From positions 124,001 through 188,000 of the forward strand of contig JUHI01000001.1 in the NCBI GenBank assembly GCA_000799755.1: a DNA stretch of 64,000 nucleotides. Reading direction: 5' to 3'. This document shows positions 47,323 to 56,974 of the stretch, one piece after another (position 1 is the first letter of the stretch; every line of letters starts with the position of its first letter). A model generated the notes under the pieces. That model ran no database searches and was not told the DNA's origin. It saw nothing but the letters and a program-made list of their open reading frames with translations. The stretch comes from Martinezella tropici. GTDB lineage: Bacteria; Pseudomonadota; Alphaproteobacteria; Rhizobiales; Rhizobiaceae. A program made the position numbers and the translations under genes.

Positions 47323-47880
47323 ATGACCCTCATTCCGACATTGACAACCGACCGGCTGCTGCTGCGCGGACATCGCCTCGACGAGTTCGACGAATTCCTT
47401 GCTCTCTGGAAACACGAGAAAATGGTCCGTTTTATCGGCGGGGAAATGCCGACGCGCGAGCAGGTCTGGGCCCGCCTGCTGCGCTATGCCGGCCTGTGGC
47501 ATCATCTCGGCTTCGGCTTCTTCGCCGTCGAGGAGCGCCAGAGCGGCCGGCTGATCGGCGAAGTGGGCTTTCTCGATCTGCATCGCGAGATGACGCCGAT
47601 GACGGAAGGTACGCTGGAAGCCGGCTGGGGCATTACGCCGCCGATGCAGGGCAAGGGCTATGCAACGGAAGCCATGAATGCGGCGATCGCCTGGGCGGAC
47701 AGGCAGTTTGCAGGCCGACGCATGACTTGCATCGTGGATCTGGAGAACCAGCCGTCGCTGCGGGTTGCCAAGAAGATCGGCTTCCGCCGTATCGGCGAAA
47801 TCGCGATCAAGGACAGGCACAACGCCCTATTCGAACGCCAGACAGCGCCGGGAGGATATCATGGCGGTTCCGCGGGATAG
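47323..47880 (+). CDS. RimJ/RimL-type GNAT acetyltransferase
   Basis: The 185-residue GNAT has the RimJ start TLTTDRLLLRGHRLDEF and the acetyl-CoA loop GWGITPPMQGKGYATEA. Substrate may be a protein N-terminus or a small molecule. It overlaps the next GNAT gene by 20 bases. The ribosome site is weak. Confidence 0.85.
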   Translation: MTLIPTLTTDRLLLRGHRLDEFDEFLALWKHEKMVRFIGGEMPTREQVWARLLRYAGLWHHLGFGFFAVEERQSGRLIGEVGFLDLHREMTPMTEGTLEAGWGITPPMQGKGYATEAMNAAIAWADRQFAGRRMTCIVDLENQPSLRVAKKIGFRRIGEIAIKDRHNALFERQTAPGGYHGGSAG

Positions 47881-48343
47881 GTTTTCGATCAAACCTTACG
47901 AACCGGATGATGCCCAGGCCACGATCGACATTTTTCTCAGGGCCATTCGCGAGATCGCGTCCAGGGATTACAACCCGGAGCAGATCGCGGCCTGGGCAAA
48001 GGTAGAAGACGCCGAGGTCTGGGCACGGTATCGGGCAAATCGGCCGACCTGGCTTGCAATGGATGGTTCCCAACCCATCGGCTTTGCCGATCTGAAATCC
48101 GATGGTTGCCTCGACATGATGTTCGTTTCGCCGGATTATCAGGGAAAGGGCGTCGCCAGCCTGTTGCTCGCAACTGTCGAAAAAGCTGCCCGAGAACAGG
48201 GACTTCAGCGCATTTTCACCGAGGCGAGCCTGACTGCCCGTCCCTTCTTCGAGCGCAAGGGTTTTGTCGTCCTGGCCGCGCAGCAAGTGCAAAAGCGCGG
48301 CCAGACGCTGGCGAATTTTCTGATGGAAAAGAGGCTCGCATAG
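47861..48343 (+). CDS. GNAT acetyltransferase (PhnO/YafP-like)
   Basis: The 160-residue GNAT begins MAVPRDRFSIKPYEPDDA and carries the acetyl-CoA loop MMFVSPDYQGKGVASLLL. Later, EASLTARPFFERKGFVVL is typical of the YafP-like subgroup. GGAGG lies 5-9 bases before the ATG at 47861. It overlaps the preceding acetyltransferase gene and is convergent with ribE. Substrate unknown. Confidence 0.85.
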   Translation: MAVPRDRFSIKPYEPDDAQATIDIFLRAIREIASRDYNPEQIAAWAKVEDAEVWARYRANRPTWLAMDGSQPIGFADLKSDGCLDMMFVSPDYQGKGVASLLLATVEKAAREQGLQRIFTEASLTARPFFERKGFVVLAAQQVQKRGQTLANFLMEKRLA

Positions 48344-48391
48344 GGTACGGGGACGCCCACGGGCACCTCTCCGGCAGCCTATCCATAGAAC

Positions 48392-49012
48392 TCAGGATTC
48401 GCGAACGACCGGGAATTCCGCCAGCCGTGCGGCATAACGCGCCATGGTGTCGACTTCGAAATTGACGAAATCGCCGGCCTTGCGCTCGCCCCAGGTCGTG
48501 ACCTCCAGGGAATGGCGGATCAGCAGCACGTCGAATTCCGTGCCTTCAACGGCATTGACCGTCAGCGAGGTGCCGTCGAGCGCGACCGAACCCTTCGGCG
48601 CCACGAATCTTGCCAGATGCTCCGGCGCGCGCAGGCGGAAGCGCGTGGCTTCGCCCTCTGATGTCACGGACAGAATTTCCGCCTTGCCATCGATATGGCC
48701 GGACACGATATGACCGCCAAGCTCGTCGCCGATCTTCAGGGAACGCTCGAGATTGATCCTGGCGCCCGCTTCCCAGCTGCCGATGGTCGTCAGGCGGAGC
48801 GCCTCTTCCCAGGCCTCGACCTCGAACCAGCGCCCGTTGCTGCCCTCTTCCGGCAGACCGGTGACCGTCAGGCAGACGCCGGCATGAGAAATCGAGGCGC
48901 CCATGTCGATCGTCGCCGGATCGTAATTTGTGGCAACGCGCAGCTTGATACCCTCTTGCATCGGGGAAATGGATTCGACCGTGCCGACATCGGTAACAAT
49001 TCCGGTAAACAT
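48392..49012 (-). CDS. ribE: Riboflavin synthase alpha subunit
   Basis: The enzyme dismutates two lumazine molecules to riboflavin. The 206-residue protein has two lumazine-binding repeats: MFTGIVTDVGTVESI and, from ~residue 96, GHIVSGHIDGKAEIL. The ATG at 49012 overlaps the ribD stop (TGATG), so translation is coupled. It follows nrdR-ribD on the same strand. Confidence 0.95.
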   Translation of the reverse strand: MFTGIVTDVGTVESISPMQEGIKLRVATNYDPATIDMGASISHAGVCLTVTGLPEEGSNGRWFEVEAWEEALRLTTIGSWEAGARINLERSLKIGDELGGHIVSGHIDGKAEILSVTSEGEATRFRLRAPEHLARFVAPKGSVALDGTSLTVNAVEGTEFDVLLIRHSLEVTTWGERKAGDFVNFEVDTMARYAARLAEFPVVRES

Positions 49013-50121
49013 CAAAAACCTCTTTCGTATTCGTCGCAGAGATCGTCGCCGAAGCGGCTCTCCCCGACGTGCATAAAATCAGCTGGGATATTGGACTTGA
49101 GGACCGGCGATTCAATACCGCCCTCGCCGATATCAGCCGGCCCCTGAAACAGCAGGATGCGGTCGACCATTCCGGCATCAAGGAAACGCTGCGCGGTCCT
49201 CGCACCGCCTTCGACCAGCAGAGACGAGATGCCGCGCGTACCGAGCGCCTCCAGCAGCTCTCCCGGTTCGCTGGAATTGGACTGCAGCACTTCGACGCCG
49301 GCGGCATCGAGCACCGCGCGGCGCCCGAGGAAAGCCGCATCTGTATTCTCGTCGAAGGACGGCGGATGGCCGGCAACCGCGATGACCGGATATTGCCGGG
49401 CCGTGCGGACCAGCTTGCTGCCAAGGGGAAGCTGCAGCTCGTCATCGATGACGATGCGCAAGGGAGAGCGATCCTCTAGGCCGGGAAGCCGGCAGGTCAA
49501 TTCCGGATCGTCCGCGATCGCCGTGCCGATGCCGACGAGAATGGCGTCGCTTTCGGCGCGCAGCATTTGCACCTGCGCCCGTGCGATGTCGCCGGTGATG
49601 CGAACCTGGCCCTCGCCCGTCTTGCCGATCATGCCATCGGCGGAAACGGCAAGCTTGAGAGTCACATAGGGCCGGTTTCTCGTCTGGCGCATGAGATAAC
49701 CGGCGAGAGACCGCCTGCCCTCCCTTTCCAGGATGCCGGTATCGACCTCGATGCCGGCCTCGCGCAGCATGTTGATACCGCGTCCAGAAACGCGCTGGTC
49801 GGGATCGGTGACGCTGATAACGACGCGAGCGACGCCATAGGCGATCAATGCTTCCGCGCAGGGCGGAGTCCTGCCGTAATGTGAGCAGGGTTCGAGCGTC
49901 ACATAAGCCGTGGCACCCCGCGCGCCCTCGCCCGCAGCGGCCAGTGCTTGAGGTTCGGCGTGCGGACGCCCGCCAAGCGCTGTTACGCCGCCGCCGAGAA
50001 TGACGCCGTCCTTGACAATCAGGCAGCCGACGGACGGATTGGTGGAGGTCAATCCCAGATGCTGGCGCGACAGACGGATGGCCGCAGCCATGAAACGCTC
50101 GTCCTCGGGCAGCAGTACCAT
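49012..50121 (-). CDS. ribD: Riboflavin deaminase/reductase RibD
   Basis: This bifunctional enzyme performs steps 2 and 3 of riboflavin synthesis. The N-terminal deaminase holds zinc ligands in GRPHAEPQAL and LEPCSHYGRTPPCAEAL. The C-terminal reductase starts near residue 148 (RPYVTLKLAVSADGMIG). Length is ~369 residues. The ATG at 50121 lies just after the nrdR stop; a TTG at 50127 would overlap it. Coupled to ribE. Confidence 0.95.
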   Translation of the reverse strand: MVLLPEDERFMAAAIRLSRQHLGLTSTNPSVGCLIVKDGVILGGGVTALGGRPHAEPQALAAAGEGARGATAYVTLEPCSHYGRTPPCAEALIAYGVARVVISVTDPDQRVSGRGINMLREAGIEVDTGILEREGRRSLAGYLMRQTRNRPYVTLKLAVSADGMIGKTGEGQVRITGDIARAQVQMLRAESDAILVGIGTAIADDPELTCRLPGLEDRSPLRIVIDDELQLPLGSKLVRTARQYPVIAVAGHPPSFDENTDAAFLGRRAVLDAAGVEVLQSNSSEPGELLEALGTRGISSLLVEGGARTAQRFLDAGMVDRILLFQGPADIGEGGIESPVLKSNIPADFMHVGESRFGDDLCDEYERGF

Positions 50122-50123
50122 GG

Positions 50124-50600
50124 TCAAGGGTCCAGCGGATCGCGGGCGATCTTGGCGTTGATCTCGTCGATCACGTGCTCGAAATCTTCCGCATGCGAAA
50201 AATCGCGGTAGACGGAGGCATAGCGCACGAAGGCGACATCATCGAGGCTCTTCAACGCTTCCAACACCTGAAGACCGATCTGCTCGGAGCTGATTTCAGT
50301 CTCGCCGGAGCTTTCGAGGCGACGAACGATACCGGACACGGCGCGCTCGATCCGGTCGCGGTCCACCGGGCGCTTGCGCAATGCGATCTCGAAGGAGCGC
50401 ACCAGCTTGTCGCGATCGAACAGCACCTTGCGGCCGGTCTTCTTGATGACCATCAGCTCGCGAAGCTGCACACGCTCGAATGTCGTGAAGCGGCCGCCGC
50501 AATCCGGACAAATGCGCCGACGGCGGATGGACGTATTGTCCTCCGCCGGGCGAGAATCCTTGACCTGGGTATCTTCAGAACCGCAGTAAGGGCAGCGCAT
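50124..50600 (-). CDS. nrdR: Transcriptional repressor NrdR
   Basis: NrdR senses ATP/dATP and represses ribonucleotide reductase genes. The 158-residue protein has the zinc ribbon [17 protein letters not shown] ... CPDCGGRF and the ATP-cone ([20 protein letters not shown]). It starts 9 bases after glyA, so glyA-nrdR-ribD-ribE form one unit. Confidence 0.97.
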   Translation of the reverse strand: MRCPYCGSEDTQVKDSRPAEDNTSIRRRRICPDCGGRFTTFERVQLRELMVIKKTGRKVLFDRDKLVRSFEIALRKRPVDRDRIERAVSGIVRRLESSGETEISSEQIGLQVLEALKSLDDVAFVRYASVYRDFSHAEDFEHVIDEINAKIARDPLDP

Positions 50601-50609
50601 GCGCTCTCC

Positions 50610-51908
50610 TTAGCCCATATAGCCGTACATCGGGAAGCGGTCGGTGAGCTTGACCACTTTCTCGCGCACGGCAGCTTCGACGGCGGCATTGCCTTCGTCG
50701 GAATTGGCGACCTTCAGGCCATCGAGCACCTCGATGATCAGGTTGCCGATCTCACGGAATTCGGCTTCCTTGAAGCCGCGCGTCGTGCCGGCCGGCGTAC
50801 CGAGACGGACACCGGAGGTCACGAAAGGCTTTTCAGGATCGAACGGAATGCCGTTCTTGTTGCAGGTGACGTAGGCGCGGCCGAGTGCTGCCTCGGCGCG
50901 CTTGCCGGTGGCGTTCTTCTTACGCAGGTCGACCAGCATCAGGTGGTTGTCCGTGCCGCCGGAGACGACGTCGACGCCGCCGGAAATCAAGGTCTCGGCA
51001 AGAGCCTTGGCGTTCTTGACGATCTGGGCAGCGTAATCCTTGAAATCGGGCTGCAGCGCTTCGCCGAGGGCAACGGCCTTGGCGGCGATGACGTGCATCA
51101 GCGGGCCGCCCTGAAGGCCGGGGAAGACAGCCGAATTGAACTTCTTCGCCAGATCCTCGTCATTGGTCAGGATCATGCCGCCGCGCGGGCCGCGCAACGA
51201 CTTGTGCGTGGTCGTGGTGGCAACATGGCAATGCGGGAACGGCGACGGATGCTGGCCACCGGCAACGAGACCGGCAATGTGCGCCATGTCGACCATCAGA
51301 TAGGCGCCGACGCTGTCGGCGATCTCGCGGAAGCGCTTCCAGTCCCAGATGCGGGAATAGGCGGTACCGCCGGCGATGATCAGCTTCGGCTTGGTTTCCT
51401 CGGCCTTGCGCTGCACTTCATCCATGTCGAGCAGGTTGTCACCCTCGCGCACGCCGTAGGACACGACGTTGAACCACTTGCCGGACATGTTGACCGGCGA
51501 GCCGTGCGTCAGGTGGCCACCCGAGTTCAGGTCGAGGCCCATGAAGGTGTCGCCCGGCTGCAAGAGCGCCAGGAAGACGGCCTGGTTCATCTGCGAACCG
51601 GAATTCGGCTGAACGTTGGCGAAGTTGACGCCAAACAGCTTCTTGGCGCGCTCGATGGCGAGCTCTTCGGCGATATCGACGTACTGGCAGCCGCCATAGT
51701 AGCGCTTGCCCGGATATCCCTCGGCATACTTGTTGGTCATGATCGAGCCCTGCGCTTCCAGCACGGCGCGCGAGACGATGTTTTCCGAAGCGATCAGTTC
51801 GATTTCGTGCCGCTGGCGACCGAGTTCCTTGCCGATCGCGCCGAAGATTTCCGGATCGGTATCGGCGAGCGAGCGATTGAAGAAGGGTTCGGTGGACGCA
51901 TTGGTCAT
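50610..51908 (-). CDS. glyA: Serine hydroxymethyltransferase
   Basis: GlyA interconverts serine and glycine and supplies one-carbon units. The 432-residue PLP enzyme has [14 protein letters not shown], the PLP lysine in [14 protein letters not shown] and [18 protein letters not shown]. The start is the ATG at 51908 ([10 protein letters not shown]) after AGGAGCTTTCACG; the frame runs 28 codons further upstream without support. It heads glyA-nrdR-ribD-ribE. Confidence 0.97.
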   Translation of the reverse strand: MTNASTEPFFNRSLADTDPEIFGAIGKELGRQRHEIELIASENIVSRAVLEAQGSIMTNKYAEGYPGKRYYGGCQYVDIAEELAIERAKKLFGVNFANVQPNSGSQMNQAVFLALLQPGDTFMGLDLNSGGHLTHGSPVNMSGKWFNVVSYGVREGDNLLDMDEVQRKAEETKPKLIIAGGTAYSRIWDWKRFREIADSVGAYLMVDMAHIAGLVAGGQHPSPFPHCHVATTTTHKSLRGPRGGMILTNDEDLAKKFNSAVFPGLQGGPLMHVIAAKAVALGEALQPDFKDYAAQIVKNAKALAETLISGGVDVVSGGTDNHLMLVDLRKKNATGKRAEAALGRAYVTCNKNGIPFDPEKPFVTSGVRLGTPAGTTRGFKEAEFREIGNLIIEVLDGLKVANSDEGNAAVEAAVREKVVKLTDRFPMYGYMG

Positions 51909-52024
51909 CGTGAAAGCTCCTGAACGGGCCGGAACGGCAATGCAAACGGTATTAGCGTCCGGGTCGCCGGAGAGCAATACGACGAGCGACATTTGCTGGG
52001 CATTCTACGCAGAGCGCCGCCAGC

Positions 52025-52055
52025 TAAAGAAAAAGCCGCATCCGAAGATGCGGCT
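52025..52055 (-). terminator. Strong terminator after ldtP
   Basis: Perfect 9-bp stem AGCCGCATC / GATGCGGCT with a 4-base loop (52034-52055), followed on the minus strand by TTTTTCTTT. It lies ~30 bases past the ldtP stop. Confidence 0.9.
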
Positions 52056-52084
52056 TCCCTAAGAATTGCAATTTGGGATGCCGA

Positions 52085-53398
52085 TTATTGAACCGGCTGC
52101 TCCATGCCCTGGGTCGTGTCGAGCGCCAACTGGGAATTGCCGTCGAGATTGTAGATGTCATCGCGGAACTGGACGATACCGTCGCGGGCGCTCCAGGCGG
52201 AGATATAGACGAAGTAGACCGGGACTTCCGCCGCCAGAGTAATCGGCGTGTTGACGCGGGTGGAGATGACCTGCTCGATGTGCTGACGCGGCCAGCCCGG
52301 AGTTTCCGAAAGAAGCCAGGTCGCCAGGTCGCGCACGTTCTGAACGCGCACGCAGCCGGAGCTGTCGAAACGCATCAGCTTGTTGAACAGGCCCTGTTCC
52401 GGCGTGTCGTGCATGTATTCGTTGTTGGGGTTATGGAAGTTGATTTTCGTGGACGCCATGGCATTGGTCTTGCCCGGGTCCTGTCGAAACATCAGATCCG
52501 GTGCCTTGTCCGAATTCCAGTCGATCGTCTCTGGTGCCACTTCCTGGCCCTTGCCGTCGAGAAGGCGGATGTTGCTCCTCGCCAGATAGGTCGGGTCCTT
52601 GCGCATCAGCGGCATGATATCCTTGATGATGATCGAGCGCGGCGCTGTCCAGTAAGGGTTGAGGATGACCTCATAGATCTTTGAATTGATGATGTGGGTC
52701 GGGCGCGACTCCCGGCCGACGATCGCCTCGTGGCGCAGCGCCACCTGACCATCCTGCACGGCTTCGACGCGGGTCGCCGGGATGTTGACCATGACGTGAC
52801 GGCGGCCAAGATCGGACGGGAACGTCTGCAGGCGAACGAGATTGGTGTTCAGCTGCTGCAGGCGGACATTGGCGGGAATGTTCATCGCCTTCAACGTGAA
52901 ATCGCCGATAACGCCATCCGGCGGCAGACCGTGGCGTGCCTGGAAACGCTTGACGGCGCCGTCCACGTAGGAATCGAAAGACGAGGAAATGCCCGCTTCG
53001 CGCGGCAGATCGCCCGAAACCATCAGATGCTGGCGAAGCGTCTGTACGGCGGGATCGGTAACGCCGATCTGCAGCGGCTGCTGGCTGGTCGGATTGATCT
53101 GCGGCCAGCCGCCATTGGCAACGATGCTCTGATACTGGGCAATCGCCTGCTGAATGTTCGGCACGGAATCCGGTCCGAGGATCGGCGTGTTCGACTGGAC
53201 GGCGGCCGCGGTGCGGGCTGCGGCCTTGGCGTCGAACTGATCGTCCCAATTGCCGCGAGAGGGATCATTGATCAGCGCTTCAAGCGGCGTCGCATTTTGC
53301 GCAAGCGCGGGAGCGGCCAGCACGGCAGCGCCAAGAGTTGCAGCCGACCGCAGGAAAGAGCGGCGCGAAAAGGGTTCAATTCCGTTTTTCTTCGACAT
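52085..53398 (-). CDS. ldtP: L,D-transpeptidase (LdtP-like)
   Basis: The enzyme makes or remodels 3-3 peptidoglycan cross-links in the periplasm. The 437-residue protein has a twin-arginine-like signal (FSRRSFLRSAATLGAAVLA), a peptidoglycan-binding helix region with DGAVKRFQARHGLPPDG, and a YkuD domain. The catalytic pattern is MHDTPEQGLF ... SSGCVRVQ (His and Cys). The ATG at 53398 (MSKKNGIEPF) follows GGGAT. The MarR-type gene upstream on the same strand matches the LdtR-LdtP pair known from Liberibacter and Sinorhizobium, so LdtR probably controls it. Confidence 0.88.
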   Translation of the reverse strand: MSKKNGIEPFSRRSFLRSAATLGAAVLAAPALAQNATPLEALINDPSRGNWDDQFDAKAAARTAAAVQSNTPILGPDSVPNIQQAIAQYQSIVANGGWPQINPTSQQPLQIGVTDPAVQTLRQHLMVSGDLPREAGISSSFDSYVDGAVKRFQARHGLPPDGVIGDFTLKAMNIPANVRLQQLNTNLVRLQTFPSDLGRRHVMVNIPATRVEAVQDGQVALRHEAIVGRESRPTHIINSKIYEVILNPYWTAPRSIIIKDIMPLMRKDPTYLARSNIRLLDGKGQEVAPETIDWNSDKAPDLMFRQDPGKTNAMASTKINFHNPNNEYMHDTPEQGLFNKLMRFDSSGCVRVQNVRDLATWLLSETPGWPRQHIEQVISTRVNTPITLAAEVPVYFVYISAWSARDGIVQFRDDIYNLDGNSQLALDTTQGMEQPVQ

Positions 53399-53912
53399 AT
53401 CCCAACCGTTCAACGCTGCGATCCAATCATGCGCAGCCAAGAGAGGAAGCAGTAAGTAGCGCAAGCCTGCGCCAAATAACGCCGCTCAGTATCAATCCGT
53501 TCCCTTAATGCACCACCAAAAACTTGGCCACGAACTATCACAATATCGCGAAGCCAAGACCTTCAGGTCGGACGATCGTATTTCGAGAACGTTGCTTGCA
53601 GTCGACTTCCGCTGTCATAGCAATATGGCCAATTCGTGTCGCCCGGCATGAAACTTGCCTTGCTATGCAAGCGCGGAAGAAAAGCCATGTCGCATCTGCT
53701 AAAATACCACAACTGCGCGTGGTTCATAGCGTGTCCTGACATGACGTCAATGGCTTAGCGGTTCTGCACAGCGGATGTGACGGAAGGTGAAGAGCCGACG
53801 TGGCAAAAAGCGCACAACGGCCGTGCTGGAGACACGCTCAAGCCGGACACGCAGGGAAACGTGTCCAGCTTGCTTGTACCGGAAGGTCGTATGATCGGTT
53901 CCTCGCCGCAAC
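53399..53912. other. Gene-free spacer between ldtR and ldtP
   Basis: This 514-base stretch lies between two minus-strand genes. Two short plus frames (53524-53739 and 53777-53983) lack ribosome sites and conserved motifs, and the second runs into ldtR. It should contain the ldtP promoter and any LdtR operator. Confidence 0.5.
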
Positions 53913-54431
53913 TTACATACGGTAGGCGATGCTGTCGTTCCAGAAGCGGTCCAGACGCTGCAGGAGCTTGTTCATCTGGGTGAATTCGTCGGTGCCGATG
54001 CCGCCGACCTTGTCGATCGAGCCGATGTGGCGGTCATAGAGCTTGGCAACGGTTTCGGCGATGTCCTGGCCGGTTTCCGTCAGGCTGATGCGGACCGAGC
54101 GACGGTCGATGCGCGAGCGCTGGTGGTTGATGAAGCCGAGGTCTACCAGCTTCTTGACGTTGTAGGAAACGTTGGAGCCGAGGTAGAAACCGCGCGAGCG
54201 CAGTTCGCCGGCCGTCAGCTCGGAATTGCCGATGTTGAAAAGGAGAAGTGCCTGGACGGCGTTGACGTCGTCGCGACCCTGACGGTCGAACTCGTCCTTG
54301 ATGACGTCCAGCAGGCGGCGGTGCAAACGCTCGACCAGATGGAGGGATTCCATGTAGAGAGCCCGGATATCGTCAACCTGCTGGTCCCGAGCGTTCGCAA
54401 CTGCCTGCGGCTTGATTTTCGTGTTCATCAT
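53913..54431 (-). CDS. ldtR: MarR-family regulator LdtR
   Basis: The 172-residue regulator has the winged helix at ~60-125 (ELTAGELRSRGFYLGSNVSYN, wing SRIDRRSVRISLTETG) and a long C-terminal dimerisation helix. In Liberibacter and Sinorhizobium LdtR activates the L,D-transpeptidase gene ldtP and osmotic tolerance, and the same neighbour is found here. GAGGCCAAGTC precedes the ATG pair at 54431/54428. Name assigned from family and synteny. Confidence 0.88.
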   Translation of the reverse strand: MMNTKIKPQAVANARDQQVDDIRALYMESLHLVERLHRRLLDVIKDEFDRQGRDDVNAVQALLLFNIGNSELTAGELRSRGFYLGSNVSYNVKKLVDLGFINHQRSRIDRRSVRISLTETGQDIAETVAKLYDRHIGSIDKVGGIGTDEFTQMNKLLQRLDRFWNDSIAYRM

Positions 54432-54561
54432 GACTTGGCCTCACTCTGTTTTGTTTGGCGGTGTCGTTTTCTTCCCGCCTTGAGTGAGACCCTATCGAAT
54501 ACACATAAAATTCTACTTAAACTGCAGGCTTAACAGCATCTTACCAGGAAGTGTTGCTGTC

Positions 54562-55002
54562 TCAGGGTAAATCAACCATTACCTGCTGCTGACGGCGACG
54601 GCGCTTTTCCTGCCATAGCAGGACCCGGAAAAGGCAATAGATCACGGCCACGCCGGCATGCAAAATCATGATCAGCGGATTGGAGCCGAATATCTCCGGC
54701 CATACCCCATACATCAATGCCTGGCCGCCTGCGGCCAGCACCCACATGACCGGCCCCCAGGATACGGTGAGCCATAATCCGAGCGCCGCGACCGGGAATA
54801 CGACGGCAAGCCCCGCGCCCGCCACCTTCCAGGGCAGAGCCAGCAGATCGAAGCGTGCATGGCCTCCGAGTGAATAGCCGACCAACATCGCCCAATATTG
54901 CAGGCCGAGCCAGAAGCAGGCGATCGCGATCAGCCGCAGGAACAGCACGAACAGGATGTCCGTCAGCGTATTCTTGGGTACGGTCGAAGAATCAGATTCC
55001 AT
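54562..55002 (-). CDS. DUF6163-like membrane protein
   Basis: The ~146-residue protein has four hydrophobic segments (about 15-37, 45-70, 75-97, 105-125) and a basic Arg/Gln-rich C-terminus (WQEKRRRRQQQ). It appears to be the rhizobial DUF6163 family, of unknown role. The start at 55002 (MESDSSTVPK) is chosen because the upstream codons run into the hemB promoter spacer; the ribosome site is weak. It diverges from hemB. Confidence 0.72.
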   Translation of the reverse strand: MESDSSTVPKNTLTDILFVLFLRLIAIACFWLGLQYWAMLVGYSLGGHARFDLLALPWKVAGAGLAVVFPVAALGLWLTVSWGPVMWVLAAGGQALMYGVWPEIFGSNPLIMILHAGVAVIYCLFRVLLWQEKRRRRQQQVMVDLP

Positions 55003-55148
55003 GCGCGAACAATACGTAGGAGGCATCCGCCCCGCCAGCGAGATCTTGGCTGCGGCCTTTCGCCCGGTTTTGAATCCTGGGGACAGCGTGATAGGTACGC
55101 TCTCCATATATAATGGGCCTTAGATAGACGAAGAAGGATGGCGGCATC

Positions 55149-56162
55149 ATGGAGAACAAGACGCATCTCGTTGACGAGATCACCGGCCATCGGCGCATGC
55201 GCCGCAACCGCAAGGCCGATTGGACACGCCGCCTCGTGCAGGAAAACAGGCTGACGGTCGACGATCTGATCTGGCCGATCTTCCTCATTCCCGGCACCGG
55301 CATCCTTGAGCCGATCCCCGCCATGCCCGGCGTCAATCGCATGACCGTGGACAAGGCCGTGGAAGCGGCGAAGGAAGCAGCCGATCTCGGCATTCCCGCG
55401 CTCGCCACATTCCCGAACATCGAAATGGAGCTGCGCGACGAGACCGGCTCCAATAGTCTCGAGAAGAACAATCTCATTAATCTCGCCAGCGCCGCAATCA
55501 AGAAGGCCGTTCCGAATATCGGCGTCATCACCGACGTCGCCCTCGATCCCTTCACCAGCCACGGCCATGACGGAATCCTGCGCGGCAACGAGATCGTCAA
55601 CGACGAGACGGTCGAGCAGGTGGCGCAGGCGGCAATCTATCAGGCCGATGCCGGCGCCGATATCATCGCGCCTTCGGAAATGATGGACGGACGCATCGGC
55701 GCGATCCGCCAGGCGCTGGATGCCGCCGGGCACCAGAATGTCGGCATCATGAGCTATGCGACGAAGTTCAGCTCGGCCTTCTACGGCCCCTATCGCGAGG
55801 CGATTTCGACCGGCGGCCTGCTGAAGGGCGACAAGAAGACCTATTACATCGATCCGGCCAACGGCACGGAAGCCCTGCGGGACGCCACGCTCGACGTCGA
55901 AGAAGGCGCCGACATGCTGATGGTCAAGCCGGGCCTGCCCTATCTCGACATCTGTTGGCGGCTGAAGGAAGCGTTCGGCCTTCCGACCTTCGCCTATCAG
56001 GTCTCCGGCGAGTACGCGATGATCAAGGCCGCCGCCGCCAACGGCTGGATCGACGGCGACCGGGTGATGCTCGAAACCCTGCTCGCCTTCAAGCGCGCCG
56101 GGTGCGACGGCATTCTCACCTATTTCGCGATGGATGTGGCAAGACATCTGGCGAAGAAATAG
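55149..56162 (+). CDS. hemB: Delta-aminolevulinic acid dehydratase
   Basis: HemB joins two aminolevulinates to porphobilinogen for haem. The 337-residue protein has Schiff-base lysines in SYATKFSS and LMVKPGLPY. The metal loop reads DVALDPFTSHGHDG with Asp in place of the zinc-binding cysteines, the magnesium-type site known from Bradyrhizobium and plants. AGAAGG lies upstream of the ATG, and a TATAAT box near 55110 may be its -10. Confidence 0.96.
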   Translation: MENKTHLVDEITGHRRMRRNRKADWTRRLVQENRLTVDDLIWPIFLIPGTGILEPIPAMPGVNRMTVDKAVEAAKEAADLGIPALATFPNIEMELRDETGSNSLEKNNLINLASAAIKKAVPNIGVITDVALDPFTSHGHDGILRGNEIVNDETVEQVAQAAIYQADAGADIIAPSEMMDGRIGAIRQALDAAGHQNVGIMSYATKFSSAFYGPYREAISTGGLLKGDKKTYYIDPANGTEALRDATLDVEEGADMLMVKPGLPYLDICWRLKEAFGLPTFAYQVSGEYAMIKAAAANGWIDGDRVMLETLLAFKRAGCDGILTYFAMDVARHLAKK

Positions 56163-56333
56163 CTTCAGGCCATCCGCTTATTGTATTTGCCGCCTCCGAT
56201 ACCATATGTTCGGCAAATGTTTCCCTGCCGCAGCGCGCCTTCACGCTGGAGCGCGATGCGGCGGGATCTTCAATCCGCCCATGCCCTCTACCGATCAGAA
56301 CGACGGAAGGGGCATGCGCAAAGGAGAAAAGCA

Positions 56334-56792
56334 ATGAGCCTGAACCCCAGCCCGCTCTATGCAGCACCGGAAGACTGGCGCGCCTATAGCGGCGTGCTGA
56401 GCCGGCGTATCTTCGCGTTCATCGTCGATTACATCATCGTCGCGCTGCTCTGCATTCCCGCAGCCGTGCTTCTGTTTTTCGTTTCGATCCTGACGTTGGG
56501 GCTCGGTTTCGTCCTCTATCCCGTGCTCTTCATCCTTGTCGCCGGCCTCTATTTCGGCTGGACGCTCGGCGGACCCTATCAGGCCTCGCTCGGCATGCGC
56601 GCCATGGGCCTCACCATGGTCCGCGTCGACGGCCGGCGGATGGATTTCCTGACGGCGATCGTCCATCTGGCGCTCTTCTGGATTTTGAACTCCGTCCTGA
56701 CGCCGCTCATCCTGCTGGTGGGTCTGTTCACTGACCGCAGCCGGTTGGTGCACGACCTGCTGCTAGGCACGGTCATCGCCCGAACGGCTTAA
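56334..56792 (+). CDS. RDD-family membrane protein
   Basis: The 152-residue protein contains the RDD motif arginine and aspartate in SRRIFAFIVDYIIVALL, three to four transmembrane segments and the C-terminal TDRSRLVHDLLLGT box. Function of RDD proteins is mostly unknown; some act in ion exchange. AAAGGAG lies before the ATG at 56334. It follows hemB by 170 bases. Confidence 0.88.
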   Translation: MSLNPSPLYAAPEDWRAYSGVLSRRIFAFIVDYIIVALLCIPAAVLLFFVSILTLGLGFVLYPVLFILVAGLYFGWTLGGPYQASLGMRAMGLTMVRVDGRRMDFLTAIVHLALFWILNSVLTPLILLVGLFTDRSRLVHDLLLGTVIARTA

Positions 56793-56974
56793 AACGACGC
56801 ATAATCATCGGACACCACATGATCTACCGCGGAGCCTTTTGGCGCGTGGGAGAGATTTATGTGCATGATCAATTAGGAAACTTCGATCTTTAGCAAAGGA
56901 CGTAGTTGACGTTTTCTAAACTTGAGCCATGCTTGTAGAAAACAGGTGCCGAAAGAAAGGTCAATCAACGGCAG

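Noticed and set aside
53524..53983. Two short plus frames between ldtR and ldtP
   Set aside because: No ribosome sites or conserved motifs; the second overlaps the end of ldtR.
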